DNA of 51,551 nucleotides, taken from positions 1-51,551 of the forward strand of contig CANJHI010000018.1 in the NCBI GenBank assembly GCA_947474005.1, read 5' to 3'. A model generated the notes under the pieces. It searched no databases and had not been told where the DNA came from. It saw nothing but the letters and a program-made list of their open reading frames with translations. The translations under genes were made by a program, and so were the position numbers. Positions within the stretch are counted from its first letter, which is position 1. The number at the start of each line of letters is the position of its first letter. This document shows, piece after piece, positions 20,036 through 29,051 of the stretch. The DNA comes from Alphaproteobacteria bacterium. GTDB lineage: Bacteria; Pseudomonadota; Alphaproteobacteria; Reyranellales; Reyranellaceae.

Positions 20036-21202
20036 ATGGGCTACATGACCGACGAGCGCCGCATGATCCAGGAGACGGCGCGCGCCTTCGCCCTGAAGGA
20101 AGTACTGCCGCTGGCCAACAAGCTCGACCCCGAGAAGGGCGACATCCCGCGCGAGCTGATCCAGAAGCTGGCCGACATGGGCTATTTCGGCATCGTCATT
20201 CCCGAGGAGCACGGCGGCATGGGCCTCGGCGTCTTCGAATATTGCCTGATCACCGAGGAGCTGGCGCGCGCCTGGATGAGCGTGGCCTCAATCATCGCCC
20301 GCGGCAACGGCCTCTCGGCCGGCCGCGGCATGACCGATGCCCAGCGCAAGGTGTTCCTGCCGCGCGCCGCCCGGGGCGAGTTTTTGGGTGCCGCGGCCAT
20401 GTCCGAGCCCAATGTCGGCTCCGACCTCGGCAGCATCTCCTGCCGGGCGCGCAAGGACGGCGACGACTGGGTGATCAACGGCAACAAATACTGGTGCACG
20501 TTTGCGGATGGCGCCGATTACATCATGCTGGTCGCTCGCACCTCCGACTCGCCCGATCCCAAGCGCAAGCACGTTGGCCTCTCCTCCTTCCTGATCGAGA
20601 AGCCCCGGGGCGAGTTGCCCAAGGGCGTAAAAGGCGCGCCCATTCCCAAGATCGGTTACTTCGGCTGGAAGACCTGGGAACTGGCCTTCGACGACTGCCG
20701 CCTGCCCGCCTCGGCCCTGATCGGCGAGGAAGGGCGCGCTTTCTATTACATCTCCGCCGGCCTCGAACGCGCCCGCGCCCACACCGCGGCCCGCGCCATC
20801 GGCCTGGCACGCGGCGCGCTGGAGGATGCGACGGCCTACGCCCAGGAGCGCCGCCAGTTCGGCCAGGCGATCGGCGAATTCCAGAACACCCGCTTTCGGC
20901 TCGCGCGCATGGCGACCGAGATCGAGGCGGCACGCCAGCTCATGTATTTCGTCTGCGACGAGATCGACCAGAAGCGGCGCTGCGACAAGGAAGCGGCGAT
21001 GGTGAAGTTCTTCGCCTCCGAGATGGCCGAGCGCGTGACGTCGGAGGCGCTACAAGTGTTCGGCGGCGCGGGCTACACGACCTTGCATGCCGTCGAGCGC
21101 TACTGGCGCGACGCCCGCCTCACCAAGATCTTCGAGGGCACCTCCGAGATCCAGCAGCGCATCATCTCCGATCACCTGCTCGGCAAACCGAAGGCGGCAT
21201 GA
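20036..21202 (+). CDS. Acyl-CoA dehydrogenase
   Basis: 388 residues, standard length. N-terminal helical domain, the beta-domain (AAMSEPNVGSDLGS, with FAD/substrate contacts, and WVINGNKYWCTFADGAD), and the C-terminal helical domain are present. IFEGTSEIQQR contains Glu367, the position of the catalytic base in most short- and medium-chain enzymes. It removes two hydrogens from an acyl-CoA and passes electrons to ETF. No other beta-oxidation genes adjoin it. It is divergent from the TctC gene with 61 bases between. Confidence 0.93.
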   Translation: MGYMTDERRMIQETARAFALKEVLPLANKLDPEKGDIPRELIQKLADMGYFGIVIPEEHGGMGLGVFEYCLITEELARAWMSVASIIARGNGLSAGRGMTDAQRKVFLPRAARGEFLGAAAMSEPNVGSDLGSISCRARKDGDDWVINGNKYWCTFADGADYIMLVARTSDSPDPKRKHVGLSSFLIEKPRGELPKGVKGAPIPKIGYFGWKTWELAFDDCRLPASALIGEEGRAFYYISAGLERARAHTAARAIGLARGALEDATAYAQERRQFGQAIGEFQNTRFRLARMATEIEAARQLMYFVCDEIDQKRRCDKEAAMVKFFASEMAERVTSEALQVFGGAGYTTLHAVERYWRDARLTKIFEGTSEIQQRIISDHLLGKPKAA

Positions 21203-21320
21203 GCCAATGGTCAACGGACCGGCAACCTCGCGGCCCTAGCTTCAAAAGAGTCGCCCGAGTAGATTTGACGGCAGTTCGCACACCCCCAACCCGGCGTAGT
21301 GTGTATCTGGGGACGCAGTC

Positions 21321-22283
21321 ATGATTCGATGCTTGATTTGGGTAGTCGTTTGCATTCTGGCCTCGGGTTGCGCCAGCACTCAACTGAACCACAACACCGC
21401 GGACTTGGCCTCTTCGTTGAATTCCCTGACGAAGAAGCAGATTTTCTACAACCTCGCCCAAGCAATCGAAGATCCGGAGTTCGTTCCATCGCAGGCGACG
21501 ATTTCGATCGGCACGGCGCAGACGGCCAATTCGGTCACTCCATCGATCAGCGTACCCCTTGCCCCTCCCTTTGCCACGACCACGAGATTTACGAGTGCGG
21601 CGAACCCCAGCGCTCAATACGGCGCCCAGATCGGGGCCATCAGTCCCACCCTGGGCCTCCAGGTGACCGACGCCTGGAATCAAAGCTGGACTATGGTTCC
21701 GGCGAATTCCTCGAACCAGCTGAGGTGCCTGCGCGCCCTCTACCAATACGTCACGGGAACGCTGCCGCGCAGGAATCCCGGTGGTGCTGATCTCAGTCAG
21801 GAAGAGGCAGAGAAGCAGTTCCTTTGCGAGTATCCCGTGCAGATACTGCAGGTTTCCCCCACCAGCGATAATCTCGTGTTCCGGCTGGAAGGCTGCCACG
21901 ACAATCCCCCCGGGTCGCCGCGGTCGCGCGTGATTCATGCCGATCCGACTTTCATGCAGGGCCCGAACTGCATCATTTGCATAGACGACTACAACGCCAA
22001 GTCGCTTCGGCCCTATGTCAATCCGAACCTGAAGTACCATTTCGTGCGCGCGTCGGCCAAGAAGACCGATGACATGGTCAAGGTCGGCGAACACGGTATA
22101 GCCGCCTTCTATGTCTGCGGCATGCCCCAGGGCAATTGCGGCCTTGTCGCCCACCAGGAACCCTTCGATGGTCGAAAAGCTTTCAGCGACTTCATCCTGT
22201 TCGTCTATGAAGCGATGAGCGTCCCGAGCGGGAACGCAAGCGGACGATCGACGGGCGGCTCGTTCGTCTATTCGGTACGATGA
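21321..22283 (+). CDS. Lipoprotein of unknown function
   Basis: 320 residues. The signal MIRCLIWVVVCILASGC ends in a lipobox with Cys17. The mature part has a low-complexity Ser/Thr/Pro/Ala stretch (about 60-110), then a domain with paired cysteines around FLCEYP, GPNCIICIDDY and VCGMPQGNCG. I recognise no named domain. Codon use is less GC-rich than in the flanking genes, which may point to more recent acquisition. It is followed 37 bases later by the DUF3237 gene. Confidence 0.75.
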   Translation: MIRCLIWVVVCILASGCASTQLNHNTADLASSLNSLTKKQIFYNLAQAIEDPEFVPSQATISIGTAQTANSVTPSISVPLAPPFATTTRFTSAANPSAQYGAQIGAISPTLGLQVTDAWNQSWTMVPANSSNQLRCLRALYQYVTGTLPRRNPGGADLSQEEAEKQFLCEYPVQILQVSPTSDNLVFRLEGCHDNPPGSPRSRVIHADPTFMQGPNCIICIDDYNAKSLRPYVNPNLKYHFVRASAKKTDDMVKVGEHGIAAFYVCGMPQGNCGLVAHQEPFDGRKAFSDFILFVYEAMSVPSGNASGRSTGGSFVYSVR

Positions 22284-22320
22284 CGCGGGAAGCGGCCCTC
22301 TACGCGAAGGCGAACCGACC

Positions 22321-22803
22321 ATGACCGACATTGACAGCTTCATCGCGACGGCGCCCGGACTGAAGTTCGCCTTCGCCATCAAGGCCGCGGTCGGCCCCAT
22401 CCAGGACCTCGGCCAGACAGCGCGTGGCCACCGCCGCATCATCGACATCCTGGGCGGCGAAGTGCACGGCCCTCGCCTCGCCGGCGAAATCCTGCCCGGC
22501 GGAGCCGACTGGCAGATCGTGCGGACAGACGGCACCATCGAGGTGGTGGCGCGCTACACGATCCGCAGCAATTCGGGGGCGCTGATCTACGTGCAGAACG
22601 ACGGCTTGCGCGTCGCCAGCCCGGAAATCCTTGCGAGCATGTCAAAAGGCCAGCTGGTGCCTGCCGGCAGCTACCACTTCCGAACCACACCAAGATTCGA
22701 AACCGCCGACTCTTCGCTCAAGTGGCTGGAACGCGCGACTTTCGTCGGCGTAGCCGCTCGCACGCCCGATCGCGTCGCCATCGGCTTTCACGAAGTACTT
22801 TAG
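22321..22803 (+). CDS. DUF3237 domain-containing protein
   Basis: 160 residues with no signal peptide. Family pattern: LGQTARGHRRIIDILGGEVHG, GGADWQIVRTDGTIEVVARY and a C-terminal FVGVAARTPDRVAIGFHEV. DUF3237 proteins are small beta-barrels of unknown activity often found beside catabolic genes. It lies between the lipoprotein and the nitronate monooxygenase on the same strand; spacing (37 and 166 bases) makes co-transcription with the lipoprotein possible. Confidence 0.85.
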   Translation: MTDIDSFIATAPGLKFAFAIKAAVGPIQDLGQTARGHRRIIDILGGEVHGPRLAGEILPGGADWQIVRTDGTIEVVARYTIRSNSGALIYVQNDGLRVASPEILASMSKGQLVPAGSYHFRTTPRFETADSSLKWLERATFVGVAARTPDRVAIGFHEVL

Positions 22804-22969
22804 AGTCGCTGCGAAGGTTTCCCAGCGCTCGGTCTCATCGAGTCGATCCCGTAGGCAAGGGCGCGGCCGTCAATTTTCAGGGAGCCAGCAGGGCTACCCG
22901 GACGGTTGCCGCGTCCAGCTCTCTCCCGCAGGATGAGCTCGCCTTCACCTCCGACCGAGTGACCAAAGC

Positions 22970-23947
22970 ATGAAGACCAAGATCACCGAACTGTTCGGCA
23001 TCGAGCATCCGATCATCCAGGGCGGCATGCATTTCGTGGGCTTCGCCGAGCTGGCCGCCGCCGTCTCGGAGGCCGGTGGCCTCGGCATCATCACCGGCCT
23101 GACGCAGCGCACGCCCGAGGCCCTGGCCAACGAGATCCGGCGATGCCGGGAGATGACGACGAAGCCGTTCGGGGTGAACCTGACGTTCCTGCCGGCGGTC
23201 ACGCAGCCCGACTATCCCGGCTACATCCGCGCCATCGTCGACGGCGGCATCAAGGTCGTGGAGACGGCGGGCAACAATCCGCAGAAATGGCTGCCGTCGC
23301 TCAAGGAAGCGGGCATCAAGGTCATCCACAAATGCACCTCGGTGCGCCACTCGCTGAAGGCCGAATCCATCGGCTGCGACGCCGTGAGCGTCGACGGCTT
23401 CGAATGCGGCGGGCACCCCGGCGAAGACGACGTGCCGAATTTCATCCTCCTGCCGCGCGCCGCCGAGGAACTGAAGATCCCCTTCGTCGCCTCCGGCGGC
23501 ATGGCCGACGGCCGCTCCCTGGTCGCGGCCCTGTCGCTCGGCGCCGACGGCATGAACATGGGCACGCGCTTCATGGCGACCAAGGAAGCACCGATCCATG
23601 AGCACGTGAAGCAGGCCCTCGTCGCCGCAAGCGAGCTGGATACGCGGCTGGTCATGCGGCCGCTGCGCAACACCGAGCGCGTCCTCAAGAACGCCGCCGT
23701 CGATCGCCTGCTTGAGAAGGAGAAGGCGCTGGGGTCCGCGATCAAGTTCGAGGACATCCTGCCTGAGGTCGCGGGCGTCTATCCGAAGATCATGAAGGAA
23801 GGCGCGATGGATGCCGGCGCCTGGTCGTGCGGCATGGTGGCGGGCCTGATCCGCGACGTGCCGACGGTGAAGGAGCTGATCGATCGCATCATGACCGAGG
23901 CCGAAACCATCATCGGTCAGCGCCTCGCCGGATACATGAAGGCCTAG
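22970..23947 (+). CDS. Nitronate monooxygenase (2-nitropropane dioxygenase family)
   Basis: 325 residues, FMN-dependent TIM barrel. HPIIQGGMHFVGFAELAAAV near the start, VDGFECGGHPGEDD with the likely catalytic His, the FMN phosphate-binding segment VASGGMADGRSLVAAL and GADGMNMGTRF are typical. It oxidises nitronates such as propionate-3-nitronate to carbonyl compounds and nitrite, or belongs to an enoyl-reductase-like side branch. Single gene, followed by an inverted-repeat element. Confidence 0.9.
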   Translation: MKTKITELFGIEHPIIQGGMHFVGFAELAAAVSEAGGLGIITGLTQRTPEALANEIRRCREMTTKPFGVNLTFLPAVTQPDYPGYIRAIVDGGIKVVETAGNNPQKWLPSLKEAGIKVIHKCTSVRHSLKAESIGCDAVSVDGFECGGHPGEDDVPNFILLPRAAEELKIPFVASGGMADGRSLVAALSLGADGMNMGTRFMATKEAPIHEHVKQALVAASELDTRLVMRPLRNTERVLKNAAVDRLLEKEKALGSAIKFEDILPEVAGVYPKIMKEGAMDAGAWSCGMVAGLIRDVPTVKELIDRIMTEAETIIGQRLAGYMKA

Positions 23948-23982
23948 GACGGACTTCGACCATAGACGCCATCACCTTTATG

Positions 23983-24097
23983 CCCCCTCTCCCCCGATAG
24001 GGTAGGGCAATCGCATGGGATTTAAGGATCCCTCAAAACGCGAGCTGCTACGGCCTTTTAAGCCATATGCGATTGCCCTACCCGTGAGGGGGAGAGG
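23983..24097. repeat. Compound inverted-repeat element
   Basis: Outer arms CCCCCTCTCCCCC / GAGGGGGAGAGG enclose inner arms of about 17 bases (GGGTAGGGCAATCGCAT at 23999-24015 and its complement near 24066-24083). The 115-base unit has no coding capacity and lies between convergent genes. It looks like a small REP- or MITE-like element and may also end both transcripts. Confidence 0.7.
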
Positions 24098-24122
24098 AAT
24101 ATGAATTGGTCGTAGCCGGGAT

Positions 24123-25967
24123 CTACCGCCCGATCAGTGTCTTGCGAAGGTCGGCCCAATAACCCGGCGAGCGGGGGGTGGAGCGGCTGACGGCGGCCAT
24201 CTTGCGGTAGATGTCGGTGAGCGACCGCTTGCCGGCATGGGCGCGGAGCTTGGTGCCCTCGGCACCCGGCACCAGGGTCAGCTCGCGGGTGTGGAAGGCT
24301 TCGAGGCCCGGGCGATGGCCGATGCTCACAACAGAGGTTTCGGGCAGTTCCTCGATCAGGAGCTTCATGACGTTCTCCTGGCCGGCCTCGTCGAGCGCTG
24401 AGGTCGCCTCGTCCATGAAGATCCAGTCCGGCTTGTGGACCAGCACGCGCGCGAAGGCCACGCGCTGCTGCTCACCGCCCGACAGGATGTGGTCCCAGCG
24501 CTCGGTCTCGTCGAGCCGGTCGCGAAGATGATCGAGGCCGACCCTGTGCAGCATGTCCTTCAGCATCTCGTCGCTGATGCCCTCAGGGGCTGCGGGATAG
24601 AGCATGATGTCGCGCAAGGTGCCGAGCGGGAAATAGGGCTTCTGCGGCATGAAGGTGATGGCGCCGGTCGGCAGATGGATGGCGCCGCGACCCCACGGCC
24701 AGACCCCGGCTACGGCCCGCATGATCGTGCTCTTGCCGCTGCCGGACTGGCCACGGATCAACACACGCTCGGGACGCCGGATTTCGACTTCGGCCTCGGC
24801 CACCAGCATCTCGCCGTCGGGGCGCGCGACGCCCAGCTCGCGCATCAGCAGAAGGTCTGATTCACCCGCCGGATGAACGACGATGCGCGCATCGTCAGGC
24901 GCCTCGGCATCGTCTTCCAGGTCGGTGAGCGCCTCGTGCAGATGCACGACACGGTCGGTCGAGGCACGCCATTCGGCGAACTTGGGGAAATTGTCGATCA
25001 GCCACGACAGCGCCCATTGCACGCTGGAGAAGGCCTGTGCCGTCTGCATCAGGCCGCCCAGCGCTATCTCGCCGCCGAGATAGCGCGGCAGCGCCACGAT
25101 CAGCGGCACGATGGGCGCGAGGTAGGCCAGCGAACTCGTAAGCAGCGAGAGATTGCCCTGGCCGCGCGTCTGGACGTTCCAGGCCGAGCGCAGGTCGAAC
25201 AGCGAGCCGCGTAGCCGCTCGCGCTCGTCGTCCTCGCCGCGCATCAAGGCGATGCCTTCGGCATGTTCGCGCGCCCGCGTCAGGCCGGAACGGAAATCGG
25301 CCTCGCGGCTCTGGCGCACGTTGCCGGCATGGATCAGGCCGCGGCCCAGCGCATAGGTCAGCAATGAACCGATCAGCGCGTAGGCCACGGCGCACCAGAC
25401 CATGTAGCCCGGCAGGTCGAATTCGACGCCAGCGATCCTGATTGGCATCGTGCCCGACAGGATCCAGAGGACGCTGAGGAAGGTGAAGAGCTGCAGGACG
25501 CACTGGAGGATGCTTTGGGCGAATTCGACGGCGAGCTCGGTCGAGACGCGGATATCCTCGGCGATGCGGCCGTCGGGATTATCGACCTCCTCGGCCAGCA
25601 TGCCGAGCTGGTACTGGCGACCCGAGTTCAGCCAGCGCTGGACCGTGACGTGCGACAGCCAGGACCGCCAGTTGATCTGCAGCCGGCGCTTGACGTGAAG
25701 CTGGATGGCGACGGCCACGCCCGCCGAGATGACGATGGCGGCCAACACCCAGAGCAGCTGCATGAGCTGCGCGGTGTCCTTCTTGTCGAGTGCATTGAAG
25801 AAGTCGCGGTTCCAGATGTTGAGCCAGAGCGCGATGCCGACGTTGACGGCGCCCAGCACCACCATGCCGCCGGTCAGCGACCAGGCGATAAGGCGATATC
25901 CGGGCGCGGTCCAATAGCCGCTGGCGACGGCCGCAAAAGCCCGTACCGAGCTGTGCGGCGTATCCAA
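24123..25967 (-). CDS. ABC transporter, fused permease and ATPase (SbmA/BacA-like, ABCD type)
   Basis: 614 residues. The N-terminal half is an ABC_membrane_2-type domain with about six spans (first near 27-50), as in YddA, BclA and peroxisomal ABCD proteins. The C-terminal ATPase has Walker A GQSGSGKS at 406-413, signature LSGGEQQR at 495-502, Walker B WIFMDE at 515-520 and the H-loop His551. Relatives move very-long-chain fatty acyl groups, cobalamin or peptides; direction and substrate are not certain. Start is a TTG only one base after the aldolase stop, with a weak ribosome site, which suggests translational coupling. Confidence 0.9.
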   Translation of the reverse strand: MDTPHSSVRAFAAVASGYWTAPGYRLIAWSLTGGMVVLGAVNVGIALWLNIWNRDFFNALDKKDTAQLMQLLWVLAAIVISAGVAVAIQLHVKRRLQINWRSWLSHVTVQRWLNSGRQYQLGMLAEEVDNPDGRIAEDIRVSTELAVEFAQSILQCVLQLFTFLSVLWILSGTMPIRIAGVEFDLPGYMVWCAVAYALIGSLLTYALGRGLIHAGNVRQSREADFRSGLTRAREHAEGIALMRGEDDERERLRGSLFDLRSAWNVQTRGQGNLSLLTSSLAYLAPIVPLIVALPRYLGGEIALGGLMQTAQAFSSVQWALSWLIDNFPKFAEWRASTDRVVHLHEALTDLEDDAEAPDDARIVVHPAGESDLLLMRELGVARPDGEMLVAEAEVEIRRPERVLIRGQSGSGKSTIMRAVAGVWPWGRGAIHLPTGAITFMPQKPYFPLGTLRDIMLYPAAPEGISDEMLKDMLHRVGLDHLRDRLDETERWDHILSGGEQQRVAFARVLVHKPDWIFMDEATSALDEAGQENVMKLLIEELPETSVVSIGHRPGLEAFHTRELTLVPGAEGTKLRAHAGKRSLTDIYRKMAAVSRSTPRSPGYWADLRKTLIGR

Positions 25968-25968
25968 G

Positions 25969-26766
25969 TTAGTCGCGGAAGCTCGGATCGATTCGATCCA
26001 GCTTCCTCAGCAACGCAGGCCAGTCGAGCACGCCGAACGGCCGGCGCTTCTTGGGCTGGTAGTTCTGGTAGGTGTCTTCGACCACCTTCTCCGGCACGCG
26101 CACCATCTGCGTGTTGCAGGACATGGCCGCAATCTGGGTTTTGCAGGAGAGTTCGAGCCGGTGCATGGCGTTGAACGCCTCGGGGATCGTGGCGCCGGTC
26201 GTGAGCAAGCCGTGGCTGCGCAGGATGAGCGCATTGTTGTCGCCAAGGCTCTTGGCCAGCGCCTCACGCTCGGCGGTGTCGAGCACCACGCCGGTGTAAT
26301 CGTGATAGCTGATCTTGGCGAAGCGCATCGAGGTCTGGGTGTTGGGCAGCAGCCCGCATTCCAGGGTCGAGACGGCCATGCCGGCATAGGTGTGGGTATG
26401 GATGATGCAGTTGACTTCGGGCTTGGCCATGTGGATCGCCGAGTGGATCACGAAGCCCGCGCGGTTGACGCCGTAGTCGAGGCCGTCGGGAAACTCGGGC
26501 TTGGCGAGGACATTGCCCTCGTGATCGATCTTGAGCAGGCTCGAGGCGGTGATCTCCTCGTAGAGCAATCCATAGGCGTTGATCAGGAAGGCGTGGGGTT
26601 CGCCCGGCACGCGCATCGAAATGTGGTTGGCGATCAGGTCGGACATGCCGTAGTGCGCGATCAGCCGGTAGCAGGCGGCAAGGTCGACACGGGCCTGCCA
26701 TTCCTCCGGCGAGACTTCTGAACCGAGGTTGGCGACTTTGGAGGACTTGAGGGCGTGCACGGTCAT
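25969..26766 (-). CDS. Class II aldolase/adducin family protein
   Basis: 265 residues from the second of two adjacent ATGs (26766), which has GGAG 7 bases upstream. The fold is clear from SDLIANHISMRVPG, the zinc-binding pair in CIIHTHTYAGMAVS and a later His in LILRSHGLLTTG. Bacterial members cleave or epimerise sugar phosphates such as fuculose-phosphate, or have unknown roles; the length and C-terminal NYQPKKR tail match the large group of uncharacterised proteobacterial adducin-like proteins. It leads the ABC transporter gene in the same transcript. Confidence 0.88.
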   Translation of the reverse strand: MTVHALKSSKVANLGSEVSPEEWQARVDLAACYRLIAHYGMSDLIANHISMRVPGEPHAFLINAYGLLYEEITASSLLKIDHEGNVLAKPEFPDGLDYGVNRAGFVIHSAIHMAKPEVNCIIHTHTYAGMAVSTLECGLLPNTQTSMRFAKISYHDYTGVVLDTAEREALAKSLGDNNALILRSHGLLTTGATIPEAFNAMHRLELSCKTQIAAMSCNTQMVRVPEKVVEDTYQNYQPKKRRPFGVLDWPALLRKLDRIDPSFRD

Positions 26767-26881
26767 CATAACGCTCCGGGGTATAAACTGGTTCCCAACG
26801 GTAACCCCGTAGTGCCCCAACCGGAAGTCCTTACGGCCGCGTGGCGAGTTTGACCCCCTTCGGCCCCGGGGACGGAGGGGG

Positions 26882-27373
26882 TCAGAGCTTCTTCTTGCCC
26901 GCCAAGGGACTGCGCGGCTCGGCCGGCAGCGGATAGGCCGTGGTCGACTTGACGCGCTCCATCGAAAAGCGGGACGTCACGTTCTTGAGCGGCATGGTGT
27001 CGATCAGGCGCTTGTAGAAGGCGTCGTAGGCCTGCATGTCGGGCACCGCCACGCGCAGCATGTAGTCGATGTCGCCCGCCATGCGATGGAATTCCATCAC
27101 CTCGGGCATGGCGGTGACGGTCTGGGCGAACTTCGACAGCCAGGCCGAGGAATGATCGCCGGTCTCGATCGAGACAAAAACGGTGAGGCCGACACCGATC
27201 GATTCGGGCGAGATCAGCGCCACGCGCTTCAGGATGACGCCGGTCTTCTCCAGGCGCTGGATGCGCTTCCAGCATGGGCTTTGCGACAGGCCCACCCGAT
27301 GGGCGATCTGGGCCAGCGACAGGCTTGCGTCCTCCTGGAGGAGCACCACGATCTTGCGGTCGATCGCATCCAT
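26882..27373 (-). CDS. Lrp/AsnC family transcriptional regulator
   Basis: 163 residues from the ATG at 27373, chosen over the ATG at 27388 because MDAIDRKIVVLLQEDASLSL is the usual family start and GGTGG lies about 7 bases upstream. N-terminal winged helix-turn-helix (IAHRVGLSQSPCWKRIQRLE) and C-terminal RAM ligand-binding domain (MAGDIDYMLRVAVPDMQAYD). It senses an amino acid or related small molecule and usually controls a neighbouring gene; the aldolase/ABC pair downstream or the small gene upstream are candidates. Confidence 0.92.
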   Translation of the reverse strand: MDAIDRKIVVLLQEDASLSLAQIAHRVGLSQSPCWKRIQRLEKTGVILKRVALISPESIGVGLTVFVSIETGDHSSAWLSKFAQTVTAMPEVMEFHRMAGDIDYMLRVAVPDMQAYDAFYKRLIDTMPLKNVTSRFSMERVKSTTAYPLPAEPRSPLAGKKKL

Positions 27374-27442
27374 TTTTCGACCACCCATGATGAAGCAGCC
27401 GAACCACTGTCGGACCTGTTGTCCAAAATCTCAACAGGCGGT

Positions 27443-27715
27443 TCAGGTCGCCAGCGATTCCAGGCTGACCGGCCGGCCCAACCGGGCCGCCAAGGCCTCG
27501 GCCAGCGCCTCGACATCGTCGTCGAGCGGGCCGGCGTAGGCCGCGAGCCGCGGGTCGGCTTCCTTGAACCACGCCAGGCGCCGGACACCCGCCTCGCACA
27601 GCAGCGTGCCGACCACACGGCCATCGACGGCGATGGTCCAGAGGGCCGGTTCCGCACGGTCGACGAAAAGCAGGCGGGTCGCGCGGGCTACGATATCGCT
27701 GGCAAGGTCGAGCAT
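27443..27715 (-). CDS. Small conserved-looking hypothetical protein
   Basis: 90 residues, no signal peptide. It has an alternating pattern with a probable beta region (ALWTIAVDGRVVGTLLCEAG) and a helical, acidic C-terminal half (DDDVEALAEALAARLGRPVS). Third-position GC is high, as in real genes here. It lies 69 bases upstream of the Lrp gene on the same strand and may be co-transcribed. I do not recognise the family. Confidence 0.55.
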   Translation of the reverse strand: MLDLASDIVARATRLLFVDRAEPALWTIAVDGRVVGTLLCEAGVRRLAWFKEADPRLAAYAGPLDDDVEALAEALAARLGRPVSLESLAT

Positions 27716-27922
27716 GACCCGACTCTAAGGGCGGGCGCCCGGCACCGGCAATGAAACCAGCAATCGAATGAGCCCCGCTTTGCAGGAGAAAAATCTCTGC
27801 CGCCGACAGGAGAGAGAATTTTCGTCTCCCGGCGATGACGGCGCCGCGCTGCTGAATTACGCTTGCAACCCATACGGGCCCATCCACGAGAGCCCGAACA
27901 TTCACCACCAGAGGCATTCGCG

Positions 27923-28078
27923 ATGGCGCCAACCAACCGTCTCATCGAAGCCCGCAGAACCCAACTCCGAGCGCAGGCTGAAGCCGACAAGCGTGGCGAC
28001 GCCAAGGCGGTGCCCGACGCCAGCCGCCACAGACCGCAGACGGCCCGGCCGAAGGCGCGACCGAAGTCGAAAACCTAG
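27923..28078 (+). CDS. Possible small basic protein
   Basis: 51 residues starting MAPTNRLIEARR and ending in a run of Arg, Lys and Pro. AGAGG lies 8 bases upstream of the ATG. The composition is very basic and probably disordered. It occupies the otherwise empty 27716-28088 interval between divergent or convergent neighbours. No family recognised, and a spurious frame is possible. Confidence 0.35.
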   Translation: MAPTNRLIEARRTQLRAQAEADKRGDAKAVPDASRHRPQTARPKARPKSKT

Positions 28079-28088
28079 CCGCGGGCCG

Positions 28089-29042
28089 CTACCGCAGCAG
28101 GCCGATTTCCTTGTAGTACGCCTCGACCCCGGGCTGCAGCGTGCCCGGCCGCGGCAACGCCGCCAGCGTGTTGGTGGCCGTCGTCTCCGAGAGTTGCTTG
28201 GACTGCAGGTTAAGACGCTCTACCTTGTTCAGCGCGGCGGCCAACCGACGGCCGACATTGTCGGGAAGTCCGGGCCGCGCCAGCACGAAGCTCCAGGATC
28301 CCACCGTGAGAAGCGGCTCGGTTTGACTGCGATACATGCCGGCCGGCACGGTAAGGCGCCTCAGAAAACCGTACTTGGTCACGATGCGATCGATCTCGCC
28401 GGCATCGGGAACGAGGAAACGGGCGCCTGCCGGGCTGTTGGAAACGGCGACGAAGCCCGGCCAGCGCACGCCACCGCCCCACAAGGCCGCCACCTGTCCG
28501 TCGATGACCATCGCCGGACCGTCGCCGGCGCGATCGAGATAAACCGAATGGAAGTCCTTCTCGGGATCGAGGCCGATGCCGTCCACCACGGTGCGGCCCA
28601 GGATGACGAGACCGGATCCGCGCGCGCCCCAGGCGATAGGTTGTCCCTTGAGCTCGGTGATGCGGCGATAGCGGCTGTCGCCCCGCACGACGAACATGCC
28701 GGGCGAAGCGTACATCGCGGTGACGACCTTGAGTGCGGTCGGCGGCCGGCCGGTGCCGGCGAAGACCTCCTGCGCCACCTCGCCCTGCACCAGTGCGAGG
28801 TCGAGCTTGCCTTCCTCGAGCAGCGGCACGTTCTCCGTGCTGCCCTTGGTGTTGACCTCTTCGATCTCGAGCGTCGGATCGGCGCCCTTGATCGCGTTGA
28901 CGAACGCCGCGCCATAGACCGGGAAGCCGCCGCCGGGGGTGGCCGTGCCGAGCTTGAGCGGCGCCGCCGCGACCGCCGGCGCGCTCACGAGCGCAAGTCC
29001 GGGCAGGGCGACGAGCAGGGAGCGGCGTCCGAAACAGGGCAT
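28089..29042 (-). CDS. TAXI family TRAP transporter solute-binding protein
   Basis: 317 residues with an N-terminal signal (MPCFGRRSLLVALPGLALVS, with RRSLLVALPG resembling a Tat/Sec signal). Mature segments LKLGTATPGGGFPVYGAAFV and LALVQGEVAQEVFAG fit the TAXI (IMP) family of periplasmic binding proteins. The usual partner DctQM-fused permease is not in the window. It is the last gene of the sox-like operon, 9 bases after soxA, so it may deliver or sense the compound oxidised by that system (inference). Confidence 0.85.
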   Translation of the reverse strand: MPCFGRRSLLVALPGLALVSAPAVAAAPLKLGTATPGGGFPVYGAAFVNAIKGADPTLEIEEVNTKGSTENVPLLEEGKLDLALVQGEVAQEVFAGTGRPPTALKVVTAMYASPGMFVVRGDSRYRRITELKGQPIAWGARGSGLVILGRTVVDGIGLDPEKDFHSVYLDRAGDGPAMVIDGQVAALWGGGVRWPGFVAVSNSPAGARFLVPDAGEIDRIVTKYGFLRRLTVPAGMYRSQTEPLLTVGSWSFVLARPGLPDNVGRRLAAALNKVERLNLQSKQLSETTATNTLAALPRPGTLQPGVEAYYKEIGLLR

Positions 29043-29051
29043 GGCTTCATT

